Assembly (NCBI GenBank): GCA_001769855.1
Contig: MEPP01000026.1
Span: forward strand, 62,001-126,000
Direction of reading: 5' to 3'
Source of the DNA: Bdellovibrionales bacterium GWA2_49_15
GTDB taxonomy: Bacteria > Bdellovibrionota > Bacteriovoracia > Bacteriovoracales > Bacteriovoracaceae
DNA: 64,000 nucleotides
Below are positions 42,937 through 50,670 of this stretch, in pieces. The position numbers and the translations under genes are program-made. The notes beneath the pieces were generated by a model that was not told the DNA's origin, ran no database searches, and saw nothing but the letters and a program-made list of their open reading frames with translations. Position 1 is the stretch's first letter; every line of letters starts with the position of its first letter.

Positions 42937-43946
42937 AAGCGCCCAGGCAGAGGTGCCTGACATTTTGCACAGGCACCGCCCTTTAAAGCGACCACTTGAA
43001 CTTTGTACCAGTCCCGTGTAATTAAGCACGTTCCGCATCTTTGACAGAAGGTACTCTGGCCCTCAGGATCATGCACATTCCCCAAATAGACGTAATGCAG
43101 GCCGACCTCTTTGGCAATGTTGCGCGCCCTGGTCAGGGTTTGATAGGGTGTGGACGGAACATTTAACATTTTAAAACTGGGGTGGAAGGCCGAGAAATGC
43201 AAAGGGACTTCAGGTCCCAACTCCTTTGCAATCCACTCACACAGCTGGCGTATTTCTTCTGCTGAATCATTCATTTCGGGAATGAGCAGCGTGGTTATTT
43301 CCAACCAAACGCCGGTATGGTGCTTAACATATTTTAAAGTGTCCAAGATCGCGCCCAAGTGTGCCCCGGTCAACTTCTGATAAAACTCCTCTTGAAATGA
43401 TTTGAGATCAATATTGGCCGCATCCATATGCTCGAAAAATTCCACCCGTGGTTCGGGGTTGATGTAGCCGGCCGTCACTGCGACGGTATGCAGACCTCGC
43501 GCTTTGGCCTCCCGGGCCACATCGACGGCGTACTCGAGAAAAATCACCGGGTCGTTATAGGTAAAGGCAATGGAGGGAGACTGGGCCGAGATGGCCATTT
43601 CCACAATATCTCGGGGAGAGGCGCTTCGGCTTAGCACATCCATCTCGCGCGACTTGCTGATGTCTGAATTCTGGCAGAATCGACACGCCAAATTACAACC
43701 CGCAGTTCCAAATGATAAGATGGTGGTGCCGGGATAAAAATGGTGCAGTGGTTTTTTCTCGATAGGGTCAACATTAAAACCACTAGAACGCCCGTAAGTG
43801 GTAAGCCATAAACGATCATCTTTCCGGGCGCGGACAAAACACAAACCACTCTGTCCTTCTTGGAGAGTGCAAAAGCGGGGACAGAGATCACATTGTATTT
43901 GACCGCTTGGAAGTCGATGCCAGTGGCGTGCCTCATTACTGCTCAT
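42933..43946 (-). CDS. amrS: AmmeMemoRadiSam system radical SAM enzyme
   Basis: 337 residues. The radical SAM cluster motif CNLACRFC (CxxxCxxC) sits in GTAGCNLACRFCQN; the N-terminal CDLCPRFC...GLC and the C-terminal CQRCGTC...CAKC are extra cysteine sets typical of this pyruvate-formate-lyase-activating-like subgroup. The signature YGRSSGFNVDPIEKKPLHHFYPG is diagnostic. Its substrate is not known with certainty. Divergent from amrB with 70 bases between starts; a TAGAAT -10 lies 7 bases before its ATG and no ribosome site is present. Confidence 0.95.
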   Translation of the reverse strand: MSSNEARHWHRLPSGQIQCDLCPRFCTLQEGQSGLCFVRARKDDRLWLTTYGRSSGFNVDPIEKKPLHHFYPGTTILSFGTAGCNLACRFCQNSDISKSREMDVLSRSASPRDIVEMAISAQSPSIAFTYNDPVIFLEYAVDVAREAKARGLHTVAVTAGYINPEPRVEFFEHMDAANIDLKSFQEEFYQKLTGAHLGAILDTLKYVKHHTGVWLEITTLLIPEMNDSAEEIRQLCEWIAKELGPEVPLHFSAFHPSFKMLNVPSTPYQTLTRARNIAKEVGLHYVYLGNVHDPEGQSTFCQRCGTCLITRDWYKVQVVALKGGACAKCQAPLPGRF

Positions 43947-43999
43947 GAGAAATATTCTATACTTTAGGAGCGTGTTTGGGGAGAATATGTCTCATGAGA
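43942..43999. repeat. Paired CTCATGAG palindromes between amrS and amrB
   Basis: The 8-bp palindrome CTCATGAG occurs at 43942-43949 (covering the amrS start codon) and again, extended to TCTCATGAGA, at 43990-43999. Centres are 49 bases apart. Both are followed by AGAA/AATA-like bases. They could bind a dimeric regulator acting on both divergent genes, or be chance. Confidence 0.3.
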
Positions 44000-44016
44000 A
44001 TAAGTGAGCATTCATT

Positions 44017-44844
44017 ATGAGTCTTTCGCTGAAATTACCCAACGTGGCCGGTACGTTTTATGATAGTGACCCGCTTCGCTTAAAAAAAATGCTTCTGGAA
44101 TTTTTGGATGGCCCGCCGGTTTTGGACAAAAAAAAACCTCGCATGCTCATTGCCCCCCATGCCGGATATATTTACTCCGGTCCCATCGCCGCCTCGGCCT
44201 ACAAGTTATGGGCCGAGCTAGGTACAAAAAAACAGGAAGTCGTCATTCTCTCCCCAACTCATTACCATCATTTATCCGCCATCGTTTCACTCGACGCTGA
44301 TGCTTATCAAACGCCCCTTGGAAATATTCCCTTGAATAAAGAACTGATCGCACAGCTGATGAGTAAAGGCCTCATTGAGATTCGCCCGGAAATCTTTGAG
44401 GCCGAGCATGCTCTGGAAGTCCATTTACCCTTTTTGCAAATTATTTTTAACAATTTTTCGATCATTCCATTAATCGTCGGCCAAGTTGACGCCGCTTCCG
44501 TCGTGCGGATCTTGGAAACTTTAGATGATGGCAAACGTCTCTTTGTGGTCAGCACTGATCTCAGTCATTTCCATTCCAGTGAAAAGGCCCGGCGAATCGA
44601 TTATGACACCGCCAGTTTTATTGAAGCTTATCAAAGTGACCAGCTCAAAGGGGATATGGCCTGTGGATTTTATCCCCTGCGCGGCTTGCTCGATTATGCG
44701 CGTGCGCACAAAATGATAGTGAAAAAACTTGATCTTCGCAATTCCTCCGATACAGCAGGGAACCCCGATAGAGTCGTGGGCTACGGCGCCTTTGCTCTCT
44801 ACTCTGAAAATGATTCACAGAAAACGACGGCCTCAAAGGTGTAA
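44017..44844 (+). CDS. amrB: AmmeMemoRadiSam system protein B (MEMO1 family)
   Basis: 275 residues. MEMO1-fold signatures are intact: LPNVAGTFYDSDP at the N-terminus, IAPHAGYIYSGPIAASAY, HYHHL, EHALEVHLPFLQ and VSTDLSHFHS; these His/Glu/Asp residues line the metal pocket shared with extradiol dioxygenases. The family function is unresolved. It overlaps the convergent amrA gene by 46 bases, and is divergent from amrS, so all three genes of the set are contiguous. Confidence 0.95.
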   Translation: MSLSLKLPNVAGTFYDSDPLRLKKMLLEFLDGPPVLDKKKPRMLIAPHAGYIYSGPIAASAYKLWAELGTKKQEVVILSPTHYHHLSAIVSLDADAYQTPLGNIPLNKELIAQLMSKGLIEIRPEIFEAEHALEVHLPFLQIIFNNFSIIPLIVGQVDAASVVRILETLDDGKRLFVVSTDLSHFHSSEKARRIDYDTASFIEAYQSDQLKGDMACGFYPLRGLLDYARAHKMIVKKLDLRNSSDTAGNPDRVVGYGAFALYSENDSQKTTASKV

Positions 44845-45374
44845 AATTCAACCTTCGGGTCGCGAACGGCGTCGCTGGGGAGACCGGCCTTAAGGCAGGT
44901 TTGTTTTAAAAAAGTTTCACGATTCCATTTCCATTCAACCGGAACTTGCGGCAGAAGCAGGCCCTGATAAAAATCTTTCTTAACCACAAGGCCGTGTTTC
45001 CCCACCACAATTTGTGTCAGGTCCTGGCAAAGTTCGAGCGGGCCCATCACGGATATTTCGAGGGTGGAATTGGCAAATTCAGTTTTGCTAATAGGATTGA
45101 AGCGGGGATCGTGAAAACCCGCCAAGACAGCATTCTTGGCGATATTCACAAAGAGGGCCTCATCACTTCGGATGGTGCCGATACAGCCACGTAAGTTGCG
45201 TTCTAGATGCAAACTCACAAAGCAACCAAGCGAATTAAGCAGCGCCGACGTGTCACCAAAAATTTCCACAATCTCCTGCTCAGTGATAGAAAGGGGTGCC
45301 TTGTTCTCCTGAAAAAATTGAAGGGCCCGTCGTGCCAATGCAAGGGAGTATTTTTTTTCTTGTGCAGAAAGCAT
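44799..45374 (-). CDS. amrA: AmmeMemoRadiSam system protein A (AMMECR1 domain)
   Basis: 191 residues from ATG 45374 with GGAGG five bases upstream. AMMECR1-domain signature NLRGCIGT is present, as is the family's second block with HGLVVKKDFYQGLLLPQVPVE split by EW KWNRETFLKQTC. No enzyme motif is known for this fold. The gene completes the AmmeMemoRadiSam triad, in an unusual tail-to-tail arrangement with amrB. Confidence 0.94.
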   Translation of the reverse strand: MLSAQEKKYSLALARRALQFFQENKAPLSITEQEIVEIFGDTSALLNSLGCFVSLHLERNLRGCIGTIRSDEALFVNIAKNAVLAGFHDPRFNPISKTEFANSTLEISVMGPLELCQDLTQIVVGKHGLVVKKDFYQGLLLPQVPVEWKWNRETFLKQTCLKAGLPSDAVRDPKVEFYTFEAVVFCESFSE

Positions 45375-45520
45375 GTGCACCTCCAATACGTGAGGATAAA
45401 CGCCGCACCTTAACCTAGCAATAATTCAAGGCAATATGTTGGCCGGCTTGCAGTGTTACCCCTTGAAATTACGTCCAGAAAGGGTCCAAAGCTGCTCTCT
45501 GTCGAGGTTTTGGCTACCTG

Positions 45521-45529
45521 TGGCATAAT
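45521..45529 (+). promoter_or_regulatory. Extended -10 of the PAP2 gene
   Basis: TGGCATAAT (TGn plus CATAAT) lies 19 bases before the GTG start, with AAAAGGAG in between, so a short normal leader results. No clear -35 is seen at 17 bases, as expected for an extended -10. The identical nonamer is found before the GT3-GT35 gene. Confidence 0.45.
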
Positions 45530-45548
45530 AGAGAAAAAGGAGAAGACC

Positions 45549-46277
45549 GTGCCCCATAGACACGTGTCCTATGTAAACTCCAGCTCTTTTGAAAGTTCAT
45601 TTATTACAATTCAGACCGTTAAAAGGCCTTGGTGGCATTCATTTTTCCTGCTAATTCTTGGAACCGCTGGATTTGCGCTTTGTTACCTTCTTTCAAATTG
45701 GTGGAATGCCGGTCGTGAATTTCATTTCGCTCCTTATCTCGACATTGAGCTGGAGATTCCTCGGGTCGACTGGATGATTTTGCCTTACGTTTCCGCCTAT
45801 CTCATGGGACTCGCCTCTATTCAAAGACTGCCGTATTTAGCTCTGAAGGCCTTGATGAAGGCCTTTACTGTTGCTGGAGTGATCGGTGGACTTATTTTTA
45901 TTTTATTTCCCACTGAGCTTGGTTATCTCAGGAGCGTGGAGGGGTTAGGATTTTGGCGACCGGCCTATGAAATTTTGTGGATGCTCGATCACCCTTACAA
46001 CTTAACTCCTTCTATGCATGTGACTATGGCCTACCTGATGATCGTGCCAGTCATTCAGGCCTCTCGCTCGATGCTGACTAAATCGGCCCTCGCCCTATGG
46101 CTCTGTCTTGTTTGTCTCTCTATCGTTCTGGTTCACCAACATCATGTGATCGATTTTGTGACAGGATTCGCTTTGGGGTGGCTATGTGAAATTTATATCT
46201 ATCGACCTGCGGTGATATCCTATGCTCGCGACATGGTATGGACTTCCTCTATCACTTCGTACAAAGATGCGGCCTGA
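45549..46277 (+). CDS. PAP2-like membrane phosphatase/phosphotransferase
   Basis: 242 residues starting at GTG 45549, chosen for the AAAAGGAG site 5-6 bases upstream. Six membrane helices can be read. Catalytic PAP2 motifs are PSMHV and the later SIVLVHQHHVIDFVTG (H and D of the third motif), while the first KxxxxxxRP motif is not obvious. This spacing suits the inositolphosphotransferase/lipid-phosphatase subgroup. The active site would face the periplasm. A terminator of the opposite-strand gene overlaps its stop codon. Confidence 0.82.
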   Translation: MPHRHVSYVNSSSFESSFITIQTVKRPWWHSFFLLILGTAGFALCYLLSNWWNAGREFHFAPYLDIELEIPRVDWMILPYVSAYLMGLASIQRLPYLALKALMKAFTVAGVIGGLIFILFPTELGYLRSVEGLGFWRPAYEILWMLDHPYNLTPSMHVTMAYLMIVPVIQASRSMLTKSALALWLCLVCLSIVLVHQHHVIDFVTGFALGWLCEIYIYRPAVISYARDMVWTSSITSYKDAA

Positions 46278-46306
46278 AAAAAAGAGGCCATCATTTCTGA
46301 TGGCCC
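46277..46306 (-). terminator. Rho-independent terminator with GAAA tetraloop
   Basis: On the - strand GGCCATCA-GAAA-TGATGGCC (46306-46287) is an 8-bp perfect stem capped by a GNRA loop and followed by TCTTTTTTTT. It ends the lipoprotein gene at 46332-47009 and its T-run overlaps the PAP2 stop codon on the other strand. Confidence 0.85.
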
Positions 46307-46331
46307 GCTTGTGATAAAATTTCGAAAAGTC

Positions 46332-47009
46332 TTACGGAAGTTTAACGATGATATCTTCAGGGAGAGATTTCTTAATATTGATGTTAACAATCTGCCCTTT
46401 TGAAAAACCGGCAACGAAGAAAATTCCACCGTGCTGGGTAACATTACCTTGGTCATCATAGCCAGGCCCATACACCAAACCTTGCCCCCAAATTTTGCTG
46501 CTTTTCTTCAGATACTGGGAGACCGACAGTCCGTCAGGGTAGCGGTTATCAAAGATTTTCAGACTCACGGCCACACCGATGTAATATGGATTTTTGTAAC
46601 CGATGTAGAGGGTGAGGTCCAGGAATTCAGTGAAGTTGGGAATATCAACTCGCACTAATTCGCCAGGGGTAATCCAACTTGGAAGAGGTTCACCATTGGG
46701 GAGAGTGGTGACAGGTGCGAAACCTTCCCACACTTCAGAGGTGAACATACTGAGGTCAGCGGTGACGTAAACATTAAAGGGTTTACCATCCTGAGGGGCG
46801 GTGACCCCAACTGTGCCATACTTAACACCTTTGACAACAATGTCGTGAGAGCCGGTAACATTAAAACCAAATTCAGGCACAAAGTTAGCGGTTGTGGTGA
46901 CACTATTTTCACCAACACCCAAAGTGAATCCATCAATAACTTGCTTGCAACCACCCAAACTTAAGGCCATGGCCAAAACGATGAAGGTTGCTAGACTGCG
47001 TTTTATCAT
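46332..47009 (-). CDS. Lipoprotein of unknown function
   Basis: 225 residues. Lipobox LGGC (Cys21) after a clear signal. The mature part is beta-rich with many Gly, Val, Thr, and Tyr (FGFNVTGSHDIVVKGVKYGTVGV), suggesting a beta-sandwich. No motif for an enzyme. A GGAGGAAAA site precedes the ATG and a strong terminator follows, so it is monocistronic. I do not recognise the family. Confidence 0.78.
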   Translation of the reverse strand: MIKRSLATFIVLAMALSLGGCKQVIDGFTLGVGENSVTTTANFVPEFGFNVTGSHDIVVKGVKYGTVGVTAPQDGKPFNVYVTADLSMFTSEVWEGFAPVTTLPNGEPLPSWITPGELVRVDIPNFTEFLDLTLYIGYKNPYYIGVAVSLKIFDNRYPDGLSVSQYLKKSSKIWGQGLVYGPGYDDQGNVTQHGGIFFVAGFSKGQIVNINIKKSLPEDIIVKLP

Positions 47010-47136
47010 ATTTTCCTCCTGACAAAAGTTCTCTTACTCGGTGAGAAATTCTAGAGGTCGTCATGATGTTTGGCCAAAGAATAAATATCGTTTGCCTCAA
47101 TGTCAGACTTTTTGAGGACGAAAGAGGTAACACCAA

Positions 47137-47166
47137 TTGACAATCGAATTTATGACACAGGAAAAT
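47137..47166 (+). promoter_or_regulatory. Candidate promoter of the lipase gene
   Basis: A perfect TTGACA (47137-47142) and GAAAAT (47161-47166, 4/6 to TATAAT) are 18 bases apart, 29 bases before the ATG at 47195. TATATT at 47172 is a better hexamer but too far from the -35. Confidence 0.4.
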
Positions 47167-47194
47167 CCCGCTATATTTTTTTTACGGAGGTTGC

Positions 47195-48022
47195 ATGTTT
47201 CAGCGATATCTGGTGTTGGTTACCTTATTTTTGTTTTCGCCCATCTTTTTGATCAAAACGGCGTGTGCTACCTCTGCACCCATTATCTATGTGCATGGCG
47301 TTGGGATTAGCTATCACCCTTTTGACTATCTGGTGCCCCTCAAGAGGGTCTTCAAAGAAAAAGGTCACACTCTTTTTATTGCCCGAACTCCTGCCGTGGA
47401 TTCGATTCAGATCAGCGGTGATGATTTGTGGAATGAGGTGCAGCGCTTGGTGCCCACAGGCCCTTTCCATTTGATTGGTCACTCGATGGGTGGTCTCGTG
47501 GCGCGCTCTATGTTGGCACGTTATGATTTCAAAGGTCGCTGTCTGTCGCTTACGACTATTTCCACGCCTCATCGTGGCTCGAAAGTTGCGGACTGGGCCC
47601 TGGAATTTCGACAAGACAAGCGATTTGCCATCGACATTCTGGAGCTCGTGCGAAAGTTTTATAATGACAGCTGGGCCACGGTGGCCGAACTCACTACAAA
47701 AAATATGCAGGAGCAATTTAACGTTGCTAACCAGAATGCTATTGGAGTGCGTTATTTTTCTATTGCCTCGTATATTCCTGCCCCGGTCATGTTTTACACT
47801 CAAAATCCCTACATCGTGATCGCTCATCGGGTTAATACTGAAGCAGGTTTTCCACTAAGCGATGGGCCTGTTGCCATCCCATCCGCGAAATGGGGTGAGG
47901 TGTTGGCCATCATCCCCAGCGATCATTATGCCAATACAGCCCCTATTCCCTTTGGCGGAAAAATCATTTACAAAGATGTGATCGACATCATTGTAAAAAA
48001 TTTAGAGAAAAATTGGCCCTAA
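47195..48022 (+). CDS. Secreted lipase/esterase (alpha/beta hydrolase)
   Basis: 275 residues with a signal peptide to about residue 25. Nucleophile elbow GHSMGG (Ser97) with the preceding oxyanion loop YVHGVG, and later LSDGPV and SDHYAN supplying the likely Asp and His. Its style is that of bacterial triacylglycerol lipases. A GGAGG site and a TTGACA promoter are upstream. Its stop overlaps the next gene's TTG start by ten bases. A digestive or lipid-turnover role outside the cytoplasm is likely. Confidence 0.88.
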   Translation: MFQRYLVLVTLFLFSPIFLIKTACATSAPIIYVHGVGISYHPFDYLVPLKRVFKEKGHTLFIARTPAVDSIQISGDDLWNEVQRLVPTGPFHLIGHSMGGLVARSMLARYDFKGRCLSLTTISTPHRGSKVADWALEFRQDKRFAIDILELVRKFYNDSWATVAELTTKNMQEQFNVANQNAIGVRYFSIASYIPAPVMFYTQNPYIVIAHRVNTEAGFPLSDGPVAIPSAKWGEVLAIIPSDHYANTAPIPFGGKIIYKDVIDIIVKNLEKNWP

Positions 48023-48783
48023 TCTTGACTGAAACCGATCACACTTTTCGTTTTGCAGGCATCGCTCGACTCTACGGAGAGAGCGGCTTAAAAAAATTGG
48101 CAGGTTCACATATCTTAATTGTTGGCTTGGGCGGTGTTGGGTCATGGGCCATTGAGGCCTGCGCCCGTTCGGGTATCGGTGAATTCACCCTCGTTGATTT
48201 TGACGATATTTGCACCAGCAATACCAATCGCCAACTCCACACCACGGTGGAGACCGTCGGACAAAGTAAGGTGTCTGTGATGGCGGCTCGAATAAAAAGT
48301 ATCAATCCTGCGGCCATCGTCCACGCCATTCAGGATGTTTTTAATGAAAGTACGGCCGACGGCATACTGACGTCTTATGATTTTGTTCTCGATGCCATTG
48401 ATAGTCTCCAGTACAAACTTCTGCTTTATTATCGATGCGAAGAGCGAAAATTACCGCTTCTCATTACCGGGGCAGCCGGTGGAAAACGTGATCCGCGCTT
48501 GATTCAGGTCCAGGATCTTGGCCTTTCTTACAATGACAACTTACTTTTTCGGATGCGCAAAAAACTTCGGCGCGAGGACGAGCTGAAACGCGGGCAAAAA
48601 AAATTTGGTGTAGAGTGTATCTTCTCAACCGAGAAGGCGCTCTACCCTGATGAGTGCCAGAGACCAGCGGAGAGTTCTCTCAAGCTGGATTGTGACGGGG
48701 CGGTTGGTTCAGCCGTTTTTCTGACAGGTGCATTTGGCTTTCAGGCGGCCCATCATATTGTGGAAAAAATATGTCAGAAATGA
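48013..48783 (+). CDS. tcdA: tRNA threonylcarbamoyladenosine dehydratase (ThiF/MoeB family)
   Basis: 256 residues from TTG 48013; a second TTG at 48025 is possible. E1-like nucleotide motif GLGGVGSW, then TLVDFDDICTSNTNRQ and the conserved Asp in LDAIDS are typical of TcdA/CsdL, as is the KFGVECIFSTE block and the absence of the C-terminal ubiquitin-like adenylation tail. TcdA uses ATP to cyclise t6A37 to ct6A in tRNAs reading ANN codons. It overlaps the TatD gene by 13 bases. Confidence 0.93.
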   Translation: MALILTETDHTFRFAGIARLYGESGLKKLAGSHILIVGLGGVGSWAIEACARSGIGEFTLVDFDDICTSNTNRQLHTTVETVGQSKVSVMAARIKSINPAAIVHAIQDVFNESTADGILTSYDFVLDAIDSLQYKLLLYYRCEERKLPLLITGAAGGKRDPRLIQVQDLGLSYNDNLLFRMRKKLRREDELKRGQKKFGVECIFSTEKALYPDECQRPAESSLKLDCDGAVGSAVFLTGAFGFQAAHHIVEKICQK

Positions 48784-49487
48784 ATTCAGTTATCCCGCTG
48801 GTGGATATTCACACCCATGGCGTTTTGAGTAGCGCTTCTGAAAAAAATATCGTGGTTTTCGCCGAATCCCCCGGTCTGATTAAACGCCCGCCAAGTTACC
48901 AAGGCCTTTATACCTTCGGTTTTCACCCCTGGTGCGCCGATCGAGTTGAACTTGAAGGGACGATTGAGAAAGAATTTAAAGCGAGATTAGGTGACCCCAA
49001 ACTCCTTGCCTTTGGTGAAATGGGCCTTGACCGCGCCTGCCAGATCGATTTTGAAATGCAAAGGAAAATTTTTATTGCTCAAGTGGAGATCTGCACGCAA
49101 TTGCGTACCCCGTTGATTGTTCTTCATTGTGTGCGCGCGCACTCCGATATTATGGGGATTTTAAAGCGATCTCACTTTGAGGGGGCCATCCTCTTTCATG
49201 ATTTCAATGGCGACAAGGCCGTCATGAAGCAGTTGAGCACGCTTAAAAATGAAGTCCTTTTTTCATTGGGTGCGAATCTGTTTCGTTCCAACTCGGCCGT
49301 CGTCAATCATTTATCCTTGCTCCCTCTGGATAAAATATTTTTGGAAACGGATGATTGTACTCGTTCCATTGCTGAGGTCTATCAGCGTTTTGCTCTTCTG
49401 AGCGAGCAGAAGCTTCCCCAGGTGACGGAGGCAATTTACCGCAATTTTAAGCGAGTTTTTCCCATGTTATGGGGTAAAGTCCTCTGA
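48771..49487 (+). CDS. TatD-family metal-dependent hydrolase
   Basis: 238 residues. Metal-binding motifs are VDIHTHG at the N-terminus, GEMGLD, VLHCV, FHDF and ETDD, in the order found in TatD-like deoxyribonucleases and related amidohydrolases. It is slightly shorter than usual (about 255-265). An enzyme of nucleic-acid processing or another phosphodiesterase reaction is likely. It follows tcdA with a 13-base overlap, and the patatin gene follows after 61 bases with its own ribosome site. Confidence 0.88.
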   Translation: MSEMNSVIPLVDIHTHGVLSSASEKNIVVFAESPGLIKRPPSYQGLYTFGFHPWCADRVELEGTIEKEFKARLGDPKLLAFGEMGLDRACQIDFEMQRKIFIAQVEICTQLRTPLIVLHCVRAHSDIMGILKRSHFEGAILFHDFNGDKAVMKQLSTLKNEVLFSLGANLFRSNSAVVNHLSLLPLDKIFLETDDCTRSIAEVYQRFALLSEQKLPQVTEAIYRNFKRVFPMLWGKVL

Positions 49488-49548
49488 GTGTATGATTGCT
49501 CTCAAACCCAAACGAGACTAAAATGGATACATAGGGGAGAGGGCCAAA

Positions 49549-50670
49549 ATGAAGAAGTGTGGTCTTGTACTGACCGGTGGCGGTGCCCGTGGAGCTTATC
49601 AGGCCGGCGCGCTTTCTGCCGTGCTTGAAATCTGCCACGAAGAGAAGATTCCCTGGCCTTTTAAAATTGTCAGCGGCGTAAGTGCTGGCGGTATAAATGC
49701 CTGTCTCGTGGCCTCTAAACTCTATCAGTCAAATCTGCTTGCGCTTTCGCATGAAATTCGTGAAGTTTGGAGTAAAATATCGTCTGATAAAATTTTTGTA
49801 ACCAATGCAATTGAACTGACCTTAAATGGCCTCCGTTGGGCGCGCTCACTTTCACCCGGGGCCATGCACTCCACCCAAAAATCGCTTTCTCTCCTCAATA
49901 CCAGTCCCCTGCGCGACCTTCTGAAGGAGCATATTAATTTTTCCAATATTGACGAGGTGATGAGGCAAGGGCTCATTGAATCTCTCACGATGAGCATGGT
50001 CAATTATGGCACTGGGCTCTCGCAGGTTTTTTTTCAAACTAACTGCGATGATATTGTCTGTTGGAAACGCATTAAGCGAGAAGGTTTACCGGTGCGTTTT
50101 AACCATGAACATATTATGGCAACGGCGGCCATCCCTATTATTTTTCCGCCCATCCAAATCGAAAAGGTTTTTTATGGTGACGGCTCTTTGCGTGATTATA
50201 CTCCGTTGAGTCCTCCCATTAAAATGGGTGCCGAGAAGCTTTTTATCATTGGCGTGCGCATGCGCGATCAAGTCAGCTTGGGCAACATGCATGCACCGAC
50301 ACCTGCCAAAATTTTTAGCATTATTTTAAATGGGATCTTGCTTGACGCTCTCGATACTGATCTTGAACGTTTACAACGTATAAATCGAACCGTGGCCCTG
50401 TTGCCCAAAGGGCATAACACCGGACTTCGAGCGGTTGAAACATTTGTCATTACGCCGAGTCAGATGTTGAGCGAGATTGCCTATGAGGAAAATGAAGTGA
50501 TGCCTAAATTCGTTCAATATTTAATCAATGGCCTTGGAAATGCTAGAGAAGCATCCGACCTCATTAGTTATATTCTTTTCGAGGCACCTTACACTCGCCG
50601 CCTCATCAAATTGGGTCGCCACGATGTCTTTAACAGAAAAGAACAAATCATCGAATTTTTAAGCGTCTGA
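49549..50670 (+). CDS. Patatin-like phospholipase
   Basis: 373 residues. Oxyanion motif GGGARG (10-15), catalytic Ser45 in GVSAG and catalytic Asp211 in GDGS; together the Ser-Asp dyad of patatins. The remaining C-terminal 150 residues form a helical extension. No signal peptide is present, so the enzyme is cytoplasmic or exported by another route (type III/VI or lysis). Ribosome site GGGAGAGGG. It converges with the ferritin-like fusion gene, which ends immediately after its stop codon. Confidence 0.92.
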   Translation: MKKCGLVLTGGGARGAYQAGALSAVLEICHEEKIPWPFKIVSGVSAGGINACLVASKLYQSNLLALSHEIREVWSKISSDKIFVTNAIELTLNGLRWARSLSPGAMHSTQKSLSLLNTSPLRDLLKEHINFSNIDEVMRQGLIESLTMSMVNYGTGLSQVFFQTNCDDIVCWKRIKREGLPVRFNHEHIMATAAIPIIFPPIQIEKVFYGDGSLRDYTPLSPPIKMGAEKLFIIGVRMRDQVSLGNMHAPTPAKIFSIILNGILLDALDTDLERLQRINRTVALLPKGHNTGLRAVETFVITPSQMLSEIAYEENEVMPKFVQYLINGLGNAREASDLISYILFEAPYTRRLIKLGRHDVFNRKEQIIEFLSV

